Both the position numbers and the translations under genes were made by a program. DNA of 64,000 nucleotides from Bdellovibrio bacteriovorus (GTDB lineage: Bacteria; Bdellovibrionota; Bdellovibrionia; Bdellovibrionales; Bdellovibrionaceae): the NCBI RefSeq assembly GCF_001592735.1, contig NZ_LUKE01000004.1:153514-217513 (forward strand). The letters run 5' to 3'. Below are positions 1 to 10,916 of this stretch, piece by piece. Each line of letters starts with the position of its first letter. Within the stretch, counting starts at the first letter, position 1. The notes below the pieces were generated by a model. It was not told the DNA's origin. It saw nothing but the letters and a program-made list of their open reading frames with translations, and did no database searches.

Positions 1-2155
1 TTTTTTCTGGATGAGCCATGTCAATAATTCGGCGCGTGGAGGCGCCCGCCGTGACCTTAAAGTCAGCTCCCGCAAAAGACCAATATTTGTTGTTATTAAT
101 TTCGTTATACGCCCCCGGGGCCGGGTAGGGGCCGACGTTAAATATTTTATCTAAGGGCTTCATACGACCTAGGGGGTGATAAAATTCAATGGTGTGCAGT
201 TCTCCCCAGACTGGAATTCGCGGGAATTGTGCCATCATATCGCGAAAGGCTTGGGTCACAGTTTGGCTGCGATTTATTTCTTCAAACCACGCAGAGTCGG
301 CATTAAAAAGAATTCTTTTAAACGCGGTCCAAGGGGCCGCGCCCATAAGATAAATGTCTCTTTCGGCTTGCGTGAGGTCTTTTAAGATCACGCGCATGGC
401 GCTCGCACACCAAAGATGAAAGATCGCCGCCCCTTGGGAGTCGATATTTGAATGCAGGTCCCAGCTTTTGAAGGCTGAGATCACGTCTTTGTATTCTTCT
501 TGTTCTTCGGCGTTCAGTTTAAGTTCTTCTAATAAAATTCCGCGGATCGAAGCGGCGTTGCTATTAAAGTTCAAGCTTTGTATTTTTTTAAACTCTTCGG
601 CGGACCAGATTTGTTTTTCGGCTAAAAGTTTAGTGATGGTTTGGAAGCGGTCCTCAGGTTGCCAATCGCCTCTGATGCCGGCGGGAAAAGAATCAGGACG
701 CGAGTTTGCCGTGATGATGACACCACTTGCGGGATTGACCTGATGGGGATGTTCTTTCCATGGCAAGACTTTGATATATTCATCATTGCCGCTAGCACCA
801 TCTAAAATAAGATCTGAGTTTGGGTTTTTCTTAAGTGCAATATCGCCAATCATCCACCAAGCAATGTTTTCGGCATCCGCGTACATGACGTTCAGGCCCG
901 GGGCAGTGACACGCTGTAAAGGCTTTTCAAATTCGGCCATCGTTTTTGCTTCGGCCATGTTGCGCACGGTTTGAATCAAGTCATTGGTTTTAGAATGAAA
1001 GGCCCATTTCAGACTCAGATCTTTGGTTTCAAGGGAGTGATTCATGACCGGACCGTGAGGTGTTTCAATCATATCTAAGACGACATCCGGCTCGTTTTTT
1101 ACTTTTATAATCTCTTGCCATTCTTCATAAGCTTGCGGCTTGCCTTTAAACACGACGGTCTTATTTTTAAGATCTAAGGTCTCGTGATAAAGATCCATGT
1201 CATCCACTACGGACATCGTAAATCCCCAAGCATGGTGACGAGTGTGGCCTAGGACTGCAAAAGGAATGAGGGGCAGGTAATGGCCGTACAATTCAAATTC
1301 CGGGGTTTGAATATGCGCTTCCACCCAAATAGAAGGATTGGAAAATCCAATGTGAGGGTCATTGGCGAAAATACTTTTCCCTGATGCCGACCTGAAAGGA
1401 GCGATCAACCAAGAATTGGACCCTTCAAAGTGAGGCAAATTTAAAAAATCAATCTGCGCCAGGGCCGTTTCAACGCGGGCGTTGACTTTGGCCGTTGTTT
1501 TCGCGTCATGGTTTAACATGTCAGCACGCAAAGCTTGGAATTTTTCCGGTGATAGTTTTTTAGAAAGTTCGGTCATGAGCGGATCGGCCTTTAAGGCGAT
1601 ACCGAAAACATAAGACATGTGTCCGGCTAAGATATACGCATCCATCGGGACAAACTCTTCGGGCTTCATTCCTAAAAGCGCAAATTCATAAGGCGGCTTT
1701 TGAGTGCGCACGTACTGGTTGATGCCGTCAAAGTAAGCTTCCATCTCTTTCCAGATCTGCTCATCGAATTGATGGGTGTCTTTAAGGTGCTGAACAATGC
1801 GCTCGGCCGAACGGCGAAGCATCAAACTGCGATAAAGTTTATCCGAGGGCAGGGCGACGTTGCCGAAAATTTCTGACAGGCGACCTTGGGTCAGGCGTCG
1901 AGATAATTCCATCTGAAAAAGTCGCTCGCTGGCCATCACAAAACCCAAAGCTCGCAAGGCGTCTAGCTTAGATTCGGCTTTGATATGCGGAATTCCGTGG
2001 GCATCGCGAGTGACCATGACTTTTTGCGAAAGTCCTTCAAGTTTAAGCTCGCCGTCCATGGGCGCGAGGGATTGTCGTAAAAATAAATAAATCCCGATCG
2101 AACCGATCAAAATAACCGAAATTATAACTAAGCTAAGGCGTTTTGCTAATTTCAT
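1..2155 (-). CDS. Penicillin acylase family protein, C-terminus cut by window edge
   Basis: Ntn-hydrolase of the penicillin amidase family, which hydrolyses amides such as beta-lactam side chains or acyl-homoserine lactones; the substrate cannot be told from sequence. The start ATG (2155) opens a basic N-terminus and one hydrophobic signal/anchor segment (residues about 7-27), so the protein is exported or membrane-anchored. The family motif VTRDAHGIPHI follows near residue 55. The autocatalytic junction FEGSNSW places the predicted beta-chain nucleophile at Ser246, followed by NDPHIGF. About 718 codons are visible; the family usually has 750-850, so only the last part is missing. No Shine-Dalgarno precedes the ATG, but TG-N-TTAAAT sits just upstream. 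Divergent from uvrB. Confidence 0.9.
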   Translation of the reverse strand, partial: MKLAKRLSLVIISVILIGSIGIYLFLRQSLAPMDGELKLEGLSQKVMVTRDAHGIPHIKAESKLDALRALGFVMASERLFQMELSRRLTQGRLSEIFGNVALPSDKLYRSLMLRRSAERIVQHLKDTHQFDEQIWKEMEAYFDGINQYVRTQKPPYEFALLGMKPEEFVPMDAYILAGHMSYVFGIALKADPLMTELSKKLSPEKFQALRADMLNHDAKTTAKVNARVETALAQIDFLNLPHFEGSNSWLIAPFRSASGKSIFANDPHIGFSNPSIWVEAHIQTPEFELYGHYLPLIPFAVLGHTRHHAWGFTMSVVDDMDLYHETLDLKNKTVVFKGKPQAYEEWQEIIKVKNEPDVVLDMIETPHGPVMNHSLETKDLSLKWAFHSKTNDLIQTVRNMAEAKTMAEFEKPLQRVTAPGLNVMYADAENIAWWMIGDIALKKNPNSDLILDGASGNDEYIKVLPWKEHPHQVNPASGVIITANSRPDSFPAGIRGDWQPEDRFQTITKLLAEKQIWSAEEFKKIQSLNFNSNAASIRGILLEELKLNAEEQEEYKDVISAFKSWDLHSNIDSQGAAIFHLWCASAMRVILKDLTQAERDIYLMGAAPWTAFKRILFNADSAWFEEINRSQTVTQAFRDMMAQFPRIPVWGELHTIEFYHPLGRMKPLDKIFNVGPYPAPGAYNEINNNKYWSFAGADFKVTAGASTRRIIDMAHPEK

Positions 2156-2264
2156 GGCCGAATTTAAACATGTCAGGACTCAAAAAGGGAGTCCCACCAC
2201 GAGCCCGACTTAAGAATGACGCGGCATAGACCCAAAAAAGAGCCAGGCACCTTTTTAGTTTTGG

Positions 2265-2273
2265 TGCTACACT
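2265..2273 (+). promoter_or_regulatory. Extended -10 promoter of uvrB (possibly leaderless)
   Basis: TGCTACACT is an extended -10 element (TG-N-TACACT) ending 8 bases before the uvrB ATG. No convincing -35 is seen. The GAAGGG directly abutting the ATG is too close to act as a ribosome binding site. Confidence 0.4.
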
Positions 2274-2280
2274 CGAAGGG

Positions 2281-4356
2281 ATGGCTTCTTTTAAGAAAAA
2301 CTTCCAGCTAGTGTCCGAGTTCAAACCTTCTGGCGATCAGCCAAAAGCCATTGAACAAATCATGGAAAATTTTGACGCCGGTTTAAAACACCAAACGCTT
2401 TTAGGTGTGACCGGTTCAGGAAAAACTTTTTCCATGGCGCATACTATTGCGCGTTTGAATCAGCCCGCGTTGGTGTTGGCTCCGAATAAAACTTTAGCGG
2501 CTCAACTCTATGCCGAGTTTAAAGAACTTTTCCCGCACAACGCCGTTGAATACTTTGTCAGTTATTATGATTACTACCAACCGGAAGCTTACATTCCTTC
2601 CACCGACACCTATATTGAAAAAGATTCGGCGATCAATGAACAAATCGATCGCATGCGCCATTCCGCGACCCGGTCTTTATTTGATCGTCGCGATGTGATT
2701 ATCGTGAGCTCCGTGTCTTGTATTTATGGTTTGGGTTCGCCGGAAGCCTATGAAGGCATGATGATTCAAATCGTCGCCAACACCGAGGTTAAACGCGATC
2801 ATCTTTTGCGCGAATTGATTCGAATTCAGTATCAACGAAATAACGTCGACTTTTCGCGTGGAACCGTGCGTGTGCGCGGGGACAATGTGGAAATCTTTCC
2901 GGCCTATGAAGACAGTCGTGCCATTCGCGTTGAATTTTTTGGTGATTATATCGAACGCCTGTCGTGGATTGATCCGTTAACGGGGCAGGTTTTAGAAGAG
3001 CTTGATCAGATTGCCGTGTATCCGGGAAGTCACCACGTTACTAGTGATGACAACTTAAAGCGCGCCATTCGCACCATTCAAGAGGAACTGCGGGAACGAT
3101 TGGTGGAACTCAATCGCGACATGAAGTTCTTAGAAGCTCAAAGGTTAGAGCAAAGAACGTATTACGATATTGAGATGATGGAGCAAATGGGTTTTTGCCA
3201 AGGGATTGAAAACTATTCGCGCCACATGACAGGGCGTGGGCCGGGGGAGCCACCTCCGACCTTGTTAGAATATTTCCCTAAAGAGTTTATCACTTTCGTG
3301 GATGAGTCCCATGTCACGATTCCACAAATTGGCGGGATGTACCGGGGGGACCGCGCACGTAAAATGACTTTGGTGGAGCACGGCTTCCGTTTGCCATCAG
3401 CCTTAGACAATCGTCCTTTAAATTTTCAAGAGTTTGAATCGATGATGGATAAGATCGTTTACGTTTCCGCGACACCGGGAAATTACGAGCTGCAAAAATC
3501 TGAAGGTATTATTGTTGAGCAGATCATTCGCCCAACAGGCTTGATTGATCCGGTTGTGGAAGTGCGTCCGGTAAAACATCAAGTTGATGATCTTTTAAAA
3601 GAAATCCGCGATCGTATTGCTAAAGAAGAACGTGTATTGATTACGACGTTAACCAAACGTTCTGCGGAAGACTTAACCGAATATTATGAAAACTTGGGCA
3701 TCAAAGTGAAATACCTGCACAGTGAAGTGCAGACCATGGAACGCACCGAAATCTTACGTGATTTGCGTTTAGGGGTGTTTGACGTCTTAGTGGGGATCAA
3801 CTTGCTGCGGGAAGGTTTAGATATTCCGGAAGTCAGCTTGGTCGGTATCACGGATGCCGATAAAGAGGGTTTCTTGCGTTCCGAAAGATCGCTGATCCAA
3901 ACCATTGGTCGCGCGGCCCGTAACATTAACGGCCGGGTGATTTTATACGCGGACACCATCACAGAAAGCATGGAAAAAGCCATGGGCGAAACCGAGCGTC
4001 GTCGTCGTATTCAAATGGAATACAATGAGGCTAACGGTATCACACCACAAACCATTCGCAAAAAAATCCGCGAAGGTTTGGGCGAAGTTTTTGACGGGAC
4101 GTTGTCGGCGACGGTGCTTCAAGGGGAAAATAAAAAGGCGGCTTTACGCAATAAATTTGCTGAAGCCCCGGATAAGATTCAAAAAGAAATCGATAAGCTG
4201 CGAGCTCAGATGAAAGAATATTCGGCGAACTTAGAGTTTGAAGAAGCCGCGAAGATTCGGGATGAGATCAAACGATTGCAAATTTTAGAGCTTTCCGTAA
4301 GAAGCGGAGAGGGTGAAAAGGACTCAGCGGAGGTCGTCAAGGATGGCCTCAAGTAA
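2281..4356 (+). CDS. uvrB: UvrABC system protein B, excision helicase-like subunit
   Basis: Damage-verification subunit of nucleotide excision repair; it receives DNA from UvrA, opens the lesion site and recruits UvrC. 691 residues against about 670 in E. coli. The N-terminus ([11 protein letters not shown]) and Walker A (GVTGSGKT, near residue 42) are canonical. The beta-hairpin region ([11 protein letters not shown]), DESH box, SATPGNYE, and helicase motifs V/VI ([22 protein letters not shown]) are all present. A C-terminal UVR coiled coil ([13 protein letters not shown]) contacts UvrC. The start matches the family N-terminus. First gene of a plus-strand run; the uvrC start lies inside its last codons. 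Confidence 0.98.
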   Translation: MASFKKNFQLVSEFKPSGDQPKAIEQIMENFDAGLKHQTLLGVTGSGKTFSMAHTIARLNQPALVLAPNKTLAAQLYAEFKELFPHNAVEYFVSYYDYYQPEAYIPSTDTYIEKDSAINEQIDRMRHSATRSLFDRRDVIIVSSVSCIYGLGSPEAYEGMMIQIVANTEVKRDHLLRELIRIQYQRNNVDFSRGTVRVRGDNVEIFPAYEDSRAIRVEFFGDYIERLSWIDPLTGQVLEELDQIAVYPGSHHVTSDDNLKRAIRTIQEELRERLVELNRDMKFLEAQRLEQRTYYDIEMMEQMGFCQGIENYSRHMTGRGPGEPPPTLLEYFPKEFITFVDESHVTIPQIGGMYRGDRARKMTLVEHGFRLPSALDNRPLNFQEFESMMDKIVYVSATPGNYELQKSEGIIVEQIIRPTGLIDPVVEVRPVKHQVDDLLKEIRDRIAKEERVLITTLTKRSAEDLTEYYENLGIKVKYLHSEVQTMERTEILRDLRLGVFDVLVGINLLREGLDIPEVSLVGITDADKEGFLRSERSLIQTIGRAARNINGRVILYADTITESMEKAMGETERRRRIQMEYNEANGITPQTIRKKIREGLGEVFDGTLSATVLQGENKKAALRNKFAEAPDKIQKEIDKLRAQMKEYSANLEFEEAAKIRDEIKRLQILELSVRSGEGEKDSAEVVKDGLK

Positions 4357-6238
4357 GTTCGAAGAGGTGCGCGACAAGGTTCGTGAGTTCCCCACGCAAA
4401 GTGGGGTGTACATCATGAAAAACTTAGCCGATAAGATTATCTATATCGGCAAAGCAAAAAACTTGCGCAACCGCGTTCGCAGTTACTTTTCAGATTCTAA
4501 CGGACACTCGCCCAAAACTCGACTTCTGGTGCAAAACATCATGGAAGTCGAATACATCCTGACCAAAACCGAAGTGGAGGCCTTTCTTTTAGAGGCTTCG
4601 CTGATTAAAAAGCATCGCCCTAAATATAACATCCGCCTGCGGGATGATAAGGCTTATCCTTACATTCGTTTTTCTTGGGGGGATGAATACCCACGCTTGT
4701 ATTTAGCTCGCAAAGTGAAAAAGGACGGGTCACTTTATTTTGGTCCTTATACGTCAGGCTTTGCGGTTCACGGGACGATTAAGTTTTTAAATAGAACTTT
4801 CAAAATTCGCGACTGCAACGATACGATGTTTAATACGCGCCAGCGTCCGTGCATGACTTATCAGATCGGGCGTTGCACGGCCCCGTGTGTCAGTTATATC
4901 TCGCAAGAAGACTATAAACTTGAGGTGGAAGGCGCAAAACTTTTCCTTAAAGGACAAAGTCGTAAAGTCATTAAAGCGATGACCGAAAAAATGCGCCTAG
5001 CTGCCGAAGAAGAAAAATTTGAAGTCGCCGCGCGCTTGCGCGATTCGATCGAGGCCGTGAAGTCTATTATGCAAAAACAGGCGGTCATCAACGACACCTC
5101 GGAAAAAGACCAAGATGCCGTTGGGTTTTTTGGCGATGAGCGGGGTTGCTTGATTGAAACTGTCCACGTGCGCGCGGGAAGGGTGATCGGGACCCGATCG
5201 CATTATTTGCCGCACTTTGATCCGAATGATATCAACGAAGACTCTCGAGAGTGGTTGGTGGATTTCTTAAATCAATATTACGTAGACAACTTCATCCCGG
5301 ATGAAGTGTTATTGCCATTAGATATCGGACAAGATTTGTCAAAATTGATGGGTGAAGTTCTGCATGAACGCTCCGGCAACAAGGTGACCGTCCGATTCGC
5401 CACGGACGAACGCGGTCGTAACTTGGTCGATATGGCAAACGAAAACGCGAAATCGCATTTCGTGAAATATGTCTCTAAATCCGAAGAAAAACGCCGCGGC
5501 CTAGAAGAAATCAAAGAGCGCTTCGGTTTGGCGGACATTCCCCGCCGGATTGAGTGTTATGATATCTCCACGTTCCAAGGCGCTGAAACCGTTGCTTCGC
5601 AAGTGGTTTTTGAAGACGGCGTGCCCGCCAAAGAACACTATCGTCGTTATAAAATTAAAACCGTGACGGGAATTGATGACTTTGCCTCGATGTATGAGGT
5701 TCTAAGTCGAAGGTTTAAGCACACCGAATACGAAGATCCGCAGTTAGTGGTGATCGATGGTGGTAAGGGACAATTGTCCCAGGCCATGAAAATTTTAAAA
5801 GAAATCGGTCGTCAAGATATCCCAGTGGTCGGGTTAGCCAAAGCACGCACCGAAAGTGATTTCCAAAAAGCGATTGTGGAAAGCACGGAAGAAAGATTCT
5901 TCCTGCCGGGAAGGGCGAATCCGGTGATCTTTAAGCACAATGCCGAAGCATTATATATCTTAAGCGGCATTCGGGATGAGGCCCATCGTTTTGCCATCAC
6001 TTATCACCGTAAACTGCGTGAAAATACCAGTTTAGAGAGTGAACTTGATTATGTGATAGGCTTAGGTGAAAAAAGAAAGAAAACTCTTTTGACTCACTTC
6101 AAGTCTGTTGATGAAATCAAGATGGCAGCACCTGAAGAAATTGCGCAATTAAAAGGCTTTAACCGAGTCTTGGCAGAACGCATCTTGCTGCAAATGAACG
6201 AAAGTGACGAAGACGAAACGGTTGCCGAAGAATCGTAA
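4343..6238 (+). CDS. uvrC: UvrABC system protein C, dual-incision nuclease
   Basis: Makes the 3' and 5' incisions in nucleotide excision repair. 631 residues. Order: N-terminal GIY-YIG nuclease (GVYIMK...[18 protein letters not shown]), the four-cysteine region around residues 155-180 (RDC, RQRPC, GRC, APC) expected to hold an iron-sulphur cluster, a UVR motif ([17 protein letters not shown]), the RNase H-like UvrC domain ([16 protein letters not shown]) and terminal helix-hairpin-helix repeats. ATG 4343 is preferred because GGAGG at 4329-4333 has good spacing and the N-terminus then matches the family; an in-frame GTG at 4313 is the alternative. Overlaps uvrB by 14 bases, so translational coupling is likely. 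Confidence 0.97.
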   Translation: MASSKFEEVRDKVREFPTQSGVYIMKNLADKIIYIGKAKNLRNRVRSYFSDSNGHSPKTRLLVQNIMEVEYILTKTEVEAFLLEASLIKKHRPKYNIRLRDDKAYPYIRFSWGDEYPRLYLARKVKKDGSLYFGPYTSGFAVHGTIKFLNRTFKIRDCNDTMFNTRQRPCMTYQIGRCTAPCVSYISQEDYKLEVEGAKLFLKGQSRKVIKAMTEKMRLAAEEEKFEVAARLRDSIEAVKSIMQKQAVINDTSEKDQDAVGFFGDERGCLIETVHVRAGRVIGTRSHYLPHFDPNDINEDSREWLVDFLNQYYVDNFIPDEVLLPLDIGQDLSKLMGEVLHERSGNKVTVRFATDERGRNLVDMANENAKSHFVKYVSKSEEKRRGLEEIKERFGLADIPRRIECYDISTFQGAETVASQVVFEDGVPAKEHYRRYKIKTVTGIDDFASMYEVLSRRFKHTEYEDPQLVVIDGGKGQLSQAMKILKEIGRQDIPVVGLAKARTESDFQKAIVESTEERFFLPGRANPVIFKHNAEALYILSGIRDEAHRFAITYHRKLRENTSLESELDYVIGLGEKRKKTLLTHFKSVDEIKMAAPEEIAQLKGFNRVLAERILLQMNESDEDETVAEES

Positions 6239-6259
6239 AGAGTCTTAGAGGGTTAAAGA

Positions 6260-7825
6260 GTGAAAAGTCATGCCTTGCTCGTGGGTCTAGGAATTTTCTT
6301 AAGCCGTATTGCGGGGCTTGTCCGTGAGCGCATCTTTGCTCATTTCTTTGGAAACTCGGACGCCGGTGATGCTTTTAAGGCCGCTTTAAAAATCCCTAAT
6401 TTTTTGCAAAATCTTTTTGGTGAAGGTGTTTTGTCGGCAAGTTTCATCCCGGTGTACGCTCAGCTTTTAGCAAAAAAGCATGACGAAGATGCCGCGCGAG
6501 TGGCTTCGGTTGTCGGCAGTTTGTTGTTTTTGACCACAAGTTTTTTAGTCATCATGGGGGTGTTTGCCACACCTTTGATGATTGATTTGATTGCTCCCGG
6601 TTTTGAAGGGGAAAAAAGGCAACTGACAATTCAAATAGTGCAGATCCTTTTTCCAGGCACGGGCTTTCTTGTTATGTCCGCTTGGTGTTTGGGAATTTTA
6701 AATTCGCATCGCCGCTTTTTTCTTTCTTATGTGGCACCGGTTATTTGGAATGTCGCGATCATTGCCACTCTTATTGCTTGGGGACCTCGTCAAGATCAGT
6801 TCAATTTAGCGATCACGGTTTCTTGGGGCCTGGTGGCGGGAAGTCTTTTGCAGTTTTTAATTCAGTTGCCCTCGGCGTTGCGTTTGGCAGGCAAAGTGCG
6901 TCCATCGCTGAATACCAAAATCAAGGACGTGCAGATCGTCATTAAAAACTTTATTCCGGGTGTTGTGTCCCGCGGTGTGGTGCAGATCAGTGCTTATATC
7001 GATAACGTCTTAGCCAGCTTGCTGCCCACGGGGGCGGTTTCGGCTTTGGCTTATGCGCAGACCTTATATCTTTTGCCGGTCAGTCTTTTTGGGATGAGTG
7101 TTTCGGTGGCCGAGCTGCCCGCGATGTCGCAAGCCACAGGCTCAGAAGAAGAAGTGAAAGGGTATTTACAGACACGCCTTAATCGTGGGTTGCAGCAAAT
7201 TGCTTTTTTTGTGATTCCCTCGGTGGTGGCATTTTTGGTTTTGGGTGACTTTATTGTGGGTGCGGTTTTTCAAACCGGTGAATTCCAAGCCGATAGCACG
7301 CGCTATGTTTGGATTGTGTTGGCGGGTTCCGCCGTGGGTTTGCTGGCGTCCACCTTAGGGCGTCTTTATTCTTCGACTTTTTATTCGCTTAAAGATACGC
7401 GCACACCGTTAAAATTTGCGATCGTACGCGTGACCTTAACAACACTTTTGGGAATCTTATTTGCGTTCTACGTTCCGCCGATGTTGGGATTAGATGCTCG
7501 TTGGGGAACGGCGGGCTTGACGGCGTCTTCGGGGCTTGCGGGTTGGATTGAGTTTTATTTTCTTCGTCGATCTTTAAATAAAAAAATCGGCGTCACCGGT
7601 TTGCCTGTCAAGTTTCAAGGCAAGGTGTGGCTGATTGCATTTTTGGGGGCGGCGGCGGGATTTGCCGTGGGGCATGGTCTAGTGCCCATCCACTGGCATA
7701 TCATCGTGAAAGCCGTGGTCGCACTTTCTGTTTATGGAATCTGTTATTTTGCCTTAGGCCTTGCTTTGCAATTACCGCAAGCCAAAGATTTATTAGGTAA
7801 GATCACGCGAAGATTGAAGGTATGA
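6260..7825 (+). CDS. murJ: Lipid II flippase MurJ
   Basis: Moves the peptidoglycan precursor lipid II across the inner membrane. 521 residues, multi-pass (about 14 hydrophobic segments), with the MviN/MurJ N-terminus (LGIFLSRIAGLVRERIFAHFFG, DAFKAALKIPNFLQNLFGEGVLSASFIPVY). It contains the conserved basic residues of the cavity (R in LSRIAG, R in LVRER, R in FIPVY region neighbours) and the later LKDTRTPLK motif. GTG start 22 bases after uvrC, in the same operon. The 3' end overlaps the next gene by 4 bases (ATGA). Confidence 0.95.
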   Translation: MKSHALLVGLGIFLSRIAGLVRERIFAHFFGNSDAGDAFKAALKIPNFLQNLFGEGVLSASFIPVYAQLLAKKHDEDAARVASVVGSLLFLTTSFLVIMGVFATPLMIDLIAPGFEGEKRQLTIQIVQILFPGTGFLVMSAWCLGILNSHRRFFLSYVAPVIWNVAIIATLIAWGPRQDQFNLAITVSWGLVAGSLLQFLIQLPSALRLAGKVRPSLNTKIKDVQIVIKNFIPGVVSRGVVQISAYIDNVLASLLPTGAVSALAYAQTLYLLPVSLFGMSVSVAELPAMSQATGSEEEVKGYLQTRLNRGLQQIAFFVIPSVVAFLVLGDFIVGAVFQTGEFQADSTRYVWIVLAGSAVGLLASTLGRLYSSTFYSLKDTRTPLKFAIVRVTLTTLLGILFAFYVPPMLGLDARWGTAGLTASSGLAGWIEFYFLRRSLNKKIGVTGLPVKFQGKVWLIAFLGAAAGFAVGHGLVPIHWHIIVKAVVALSVYGICYFALGLALQLPQAKDLLGKITRRLKV

Positions 7826-9012
7826 AAGACTCAGTCTGGTCCCCCTTAAAGTTAAATCTTTATCGATCCTTTTGGATCTGTGCTTTTTTATCGAACTTAG
7901 GAACGTGGATTCAAGACGTGGCGGCGGGTTGGATGATGACTCATCTGAATACTTCGCCTTTAGTCATCGCGCTTCTTAGTTTTGCCACCAATTTGCCGAT
8001 TGTGTTTTTAAGTATCCCTGCGGGATATGTCGCCGATTTAGGGCATCGTCGGGGTGTTCTTTTGACGGCGCAGATTTTAATGTTTTGTTCGGCCACTCTA
8101 TTAGGGTATTTGGTGTGGCAGAATCAGCTTACCGAATTAAGTCTTTTGGTTTTGTCGCTATGCATGGGGGTTGGCTACGCCATGACCAATCCCGCTTTTC
8201 AAAGTGTTTTGACGGATCTTGTTCCCCATCACCAACAAGCTCAGGCCGTGCTTGTGTATTACATGGGTATTAACATCACCCGTGTTTTGGGTCCCACGAT
8301 GGGGGGAGGACTTTTAAGTGCTTTTGGGGCGCAGAGCGCTTTTCTCTTTAACGCCCTGTCTTTTTTAGGTTTGATTCTATTTTTCTTACGTTGGCCGATA
8401 CCGGAACAAGTTGAAAATAAAGAAACCGCACGCATTGTGCCGGAAGATTGGGTGCCGTTATTCTCTTTGCACAATTTAAAACTGTGGCTTGAAATTTTCT
8501 TTGTCACTTTTTTTGCATCCTCGTTGTGGGCTCTTTACCCGATGCGCGGCCGGGTGGAGCTGTCGTTAAGCTCTTTGCAATACGGGTCTCTTTTAGCATT
8601 TTTCGGATTGGGTGCTTGTGTCAGTGCTTTGATGTCCGATCGAGTGATGGCGCCAGAAAAAACAAATCAGTCCTTGGCAGGTTCTTACATCGTGTATGCA
8701 GTGGGTGTTTTTTTACTTTCAACCGCTCCTAATTACTATCTCATGTGTGCAGCGATGTTCTTTGGTGGGACGGGATGGATTGTGCTAGCGACACTGATGA
8801 ACATGAGCTCGCGCCAAGTCACGGGGAAGTCCCATTTAAAATCGACCATGCTCGGTGTTTTTATGTGCGTGTTTTACGCCGGCATGACCATGGGGGCCGT
8901 CACCTGGGGCGCGCTGGCGCGCTTTAGTTCGTCTTCGATCGCCCTTTTTGTTGCGGCCATCGGCCTTGGCATGATCGGTCTTGCCAAGGGGCTCAGATCT
9001 TTGCGAGGATGA
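7822..9012 (+). CDS. MFS transporter, MFS_3 / EntS-like exporter
   Basis: 396-residue, about 12-segment major facilitator protein. The N-terminus (LYRSFWICAFLSNLGTWIQD, AAGWMMTHL, SPLVIALLSFATNLPIVFLS) and the loop 2-3 motif GYVADLGHRRGVLL resemble the transmembrane secretion effector (MFS_3) branch, whose members export siderophores or drugs. The substrate cannot be read from sequence. The start overlaps the murJ stop (ATGA), which implies translational coupling. No signal peptide beyond the first membrane segment. Confidence 0.88.
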   Translation: MKDSVWSPLKLNLYRSFWICAFLSNLGTWIQDVAAGWMMTHLNTSPLVIALLSFATNLPIVFLSIPAGYVADLGHRRGVLLTAQILMFCSATLLGYLVWQNQLTELSLLVLSLCMGVGYAMTNPAFQSVLTDLVPHHQQAQAVLVYYMGINITRVLGPTMGGGLLSAFGAQSAFLFNALSFLGLILFFLRWPIPEQVENKETARIVPEDWVPLFSLHNLKLWLEIFFVTFFASSLWALYPMRGRVELSLSSLQYGSLLAFFGLGACVSALMSDRVMAPEKTNQSLAGSYIVYAVGVFLLSTAPNYYLMCAAMFFGGTGWIVLATLMNMSSRQVTGKSHLKSTMLGVFMCVFYAGMTMGAVTWGALARFSSSSIALFVAAIGLGMIGLAKGLRSLRG

Positions 9013-9034
9013 TTCTTCCAAGAGGGGAGTTTGC

Positions 9035-10912
9035 ATGTCCTTAGTTCCACGACGCGAGTTTTTTGGTCCGGTTGATAAATCCATGGTGCGTTTAAGTTTG
9101 GACGGTAAATACGTCGCTTATTTGGCTCCCTATAACGGTGTCATGAATGTGTTCGTACAGGAAAAGGGGCGCCCGGATTCAGCCCGCGCCGTAACTCAAG
9201 ATAAGGGGCGCGGGATATTCACATTTGAATGGCCCTATGCCAACGACATCATTTTATATATGCAAGATAAATTGGGTGATGAAAACTTCGGCCTGTATTC
9301 AGTTAATGTAAAAACCCTTGAAGTGACTGAGATCACAAAACCTGGAACTTACACCACAGGTATATCCAATGTCTCATATTTACACCCCGATAAGGTTTTG
9401 ATCTTAACTAACGAACGAGATCCTCGTTACTTTGATAATTATTTAGTAGATCTGAAAACCAAAGAAAAGAAGATGGTTTTTCAGAATGATCAAAATTTTT
9501 CTTACACCTTGACGGATCTTCATCTTAAAATTCGACTTGCCATTAAAAATCTTCCGGATGCGAGTGACGATGTCTATTTGTTGAATTCAGATTCAGGAAA
9601 ATTTGAATTTTTCAAAAAAATTTCGTTTGAAGACAATATGGCGACCTATTTTCTTCAGTTCGATGCCTCTGGAGATAATCTTTATTCTTTAGAAAGTGCA
9701 GGCAGAAATACGGCTGCTCTTATAAAATATAATATTCCCAGTAAAACATCCGAAGTCCTGGCCTCTTCCGATTTGGCGGACGTAAATAGCCTGCTTATGG
9801 ATTCTAAATCGAAAATGCCTTTAGCCGCATTTCTCGAGTACGATAAAAAAGAGGTGGTTTTCTTGAGTGCCGCCTTTGAAGCTAGCTATATAAAACTGCA
9901 AGCCAAACTGGGATGTGGATTTAAAATCGTTTCAAAAAGTTTTGATGATGACACCTGGTTGCTTTTCACCGAAGACAGTGGCCAAGCACCAAGATATTAT
10001 TTTTACGAATGCAAAAGGGATGAATTAAGCGAGCCAATTCTAATTCGTGAAAAACTGGAAGCTTATGCTTCCGAGCTCCACCGTACTGAATCGGTGGTCA
10101 TCAAGTCACGCGATGGATTAAATCTTGTGAGCTATCTTACTAAAGCCAAAGATAATTCCTTACGAGCATTGGTATTAACGGTCCACGGAGGTCCGTGGTC
10201 ACGAGATGATTTGCGTTTTGACCCTGAACATCAGTGGTTAGCGAATCGCGGATACAATGCATTGTCGGTGAATTTTCGAGGAAGTACGGGATTTGGAAAA
10301 GATTTCGTCAACAAAGCGGACATGCAGTGGTCCAAGACGATGCATGATGATCTCATTGATGCGTGCGAGTGGGCGTTAGCGCAAGGTCTTTGTGATAGAG
10401 ATAAGATAATCATTATGGGCGGATCTTATGGGGGGTATGCGACATTGGCAGCCTTAACCACCACGCCCGATTATTTTGCTGCTGGTGTGGACATCGTCGG
10501 TCCATCAAACTTATTCACCCTTTTAGAGAGTACACCGGTTTACTGGGAAAGCTTTAAAACGACATTGTATCGACGCGTGGGTGATCCACGCACAGAAGAG
10601 GGGCGTAAGATCTTGGCGGAAAACTCTCCGCTAACACATGTCGAAAAAATCAAAAAGCCTTTATTAATTATTCAAGGTGCTAATGATCAGCGAGTTAAGC
10701 AAGCTGAGGCGGACCAGATCGTGAATGCAATGAGAGCAAAAAAAATTCCGGTCGACTATGTGCTTTTTCCGGATGAAGGGCATGGGACCCGAAAGCCTGA
10801 AAATACGATGGCTCAATACGCGATCATTGAAAGCTTTCTAAATAAGCATTTCGGTTCGGTCCTAGAACCCGTGGGGGAGGAAATTAAAAAATCCTCCGCT
10901 CAGTTCCCATGA
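9035..10912 (+). CDS. S9 family serine peptidase (prolyl oligopeptidase / acylaminoacyl peptidase type)
   Basis: 625 residues. The N-terminal part (about 1-360) has repeating beta-strand blades typical of the S9 propeller. The C-terminal alpha/beta hydrolase carries VHGGPW (oxyanion region), GGSYGGYA with nucleophile Ser464, Asp551 in GANDQRV and His583 in DEGHG. No signal peptide, so probably cytosolic, cleaving short peptides. ATG 9035 is chosen for the AGGGGAG at 9022-9028; an upstream in-frame TTG (8981) lies inside the MFS gene. Codon use is more A/T-rich than in the preceding operon genes, hinting at separate acquisition. The 22-base gap after the MFS gene allows co-transcription. Confidence 0.9.
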   Translation: MSLVPRREFFGPVDKSMVRLSLDGKYVAYLAPYNGVMNVFVQEKGRPDSARAVTQDKGRGIFTFEWPYANDIILYMQDKLGDENFGLYSVNVKTLEVTEITKPGTYTTGISNVSYLHPDKVLILTNERDPRYFDNYLVDLKTKEKKMVFQNDQNFSYTLTDLHLKIRLAIKNLPDASDDVYLLNSDSGKFEFFKKISFEDNMATYFLQFDASGDNLYSLESAGRNTAALIKYNIPSKTSEVLASSDLADVNSLLMDSKSKMPLAAFLEYDKKEVVFLSAAFEASYIKLQAKLGCGFKIVSKSFDDDTWLLFTEDSGQAPRYYFYECKRDELSEPILIREKLEAYASELHRTESVVIKSRDGLNLVSYLTKAKDNSLRALVLTVHGGPWSRDDLRFDPEHQWLANRGYNALSVNFRGSTGFGKDFVNKADMQWSKTMHDDLIDACEWALAQGLCDRDKIIIMGGSYGGYATLAALTTTPDYFAAGVDIVGPSNLFTLLESTPVYWESFKTTLYRRVGDPRTEEGRKILAENSPLTHVEKIKKPLLIIQGANDQRVKQAEADQIVNAMRAKKIPVDYVLFPDEGHGTRKPENTMAQYAIIESFLNKHFGSVLEPVGEEIKKSSAQFP

Positions 10913-10916
10913 TGAA

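Noticed and set aside
168-974. Plus-strand open frames at the left edge
   Set aside because: They lie opposite the penicillin acylase gene, which has clear family motifs through this region.
8981-9034. N-terminal extension of the S9 peptidase from TTG 8981
   Set aside because: Lies within the MFS gene, whereas ATG 9035 has a strong ribosome binding site and begins the recognisable domain.
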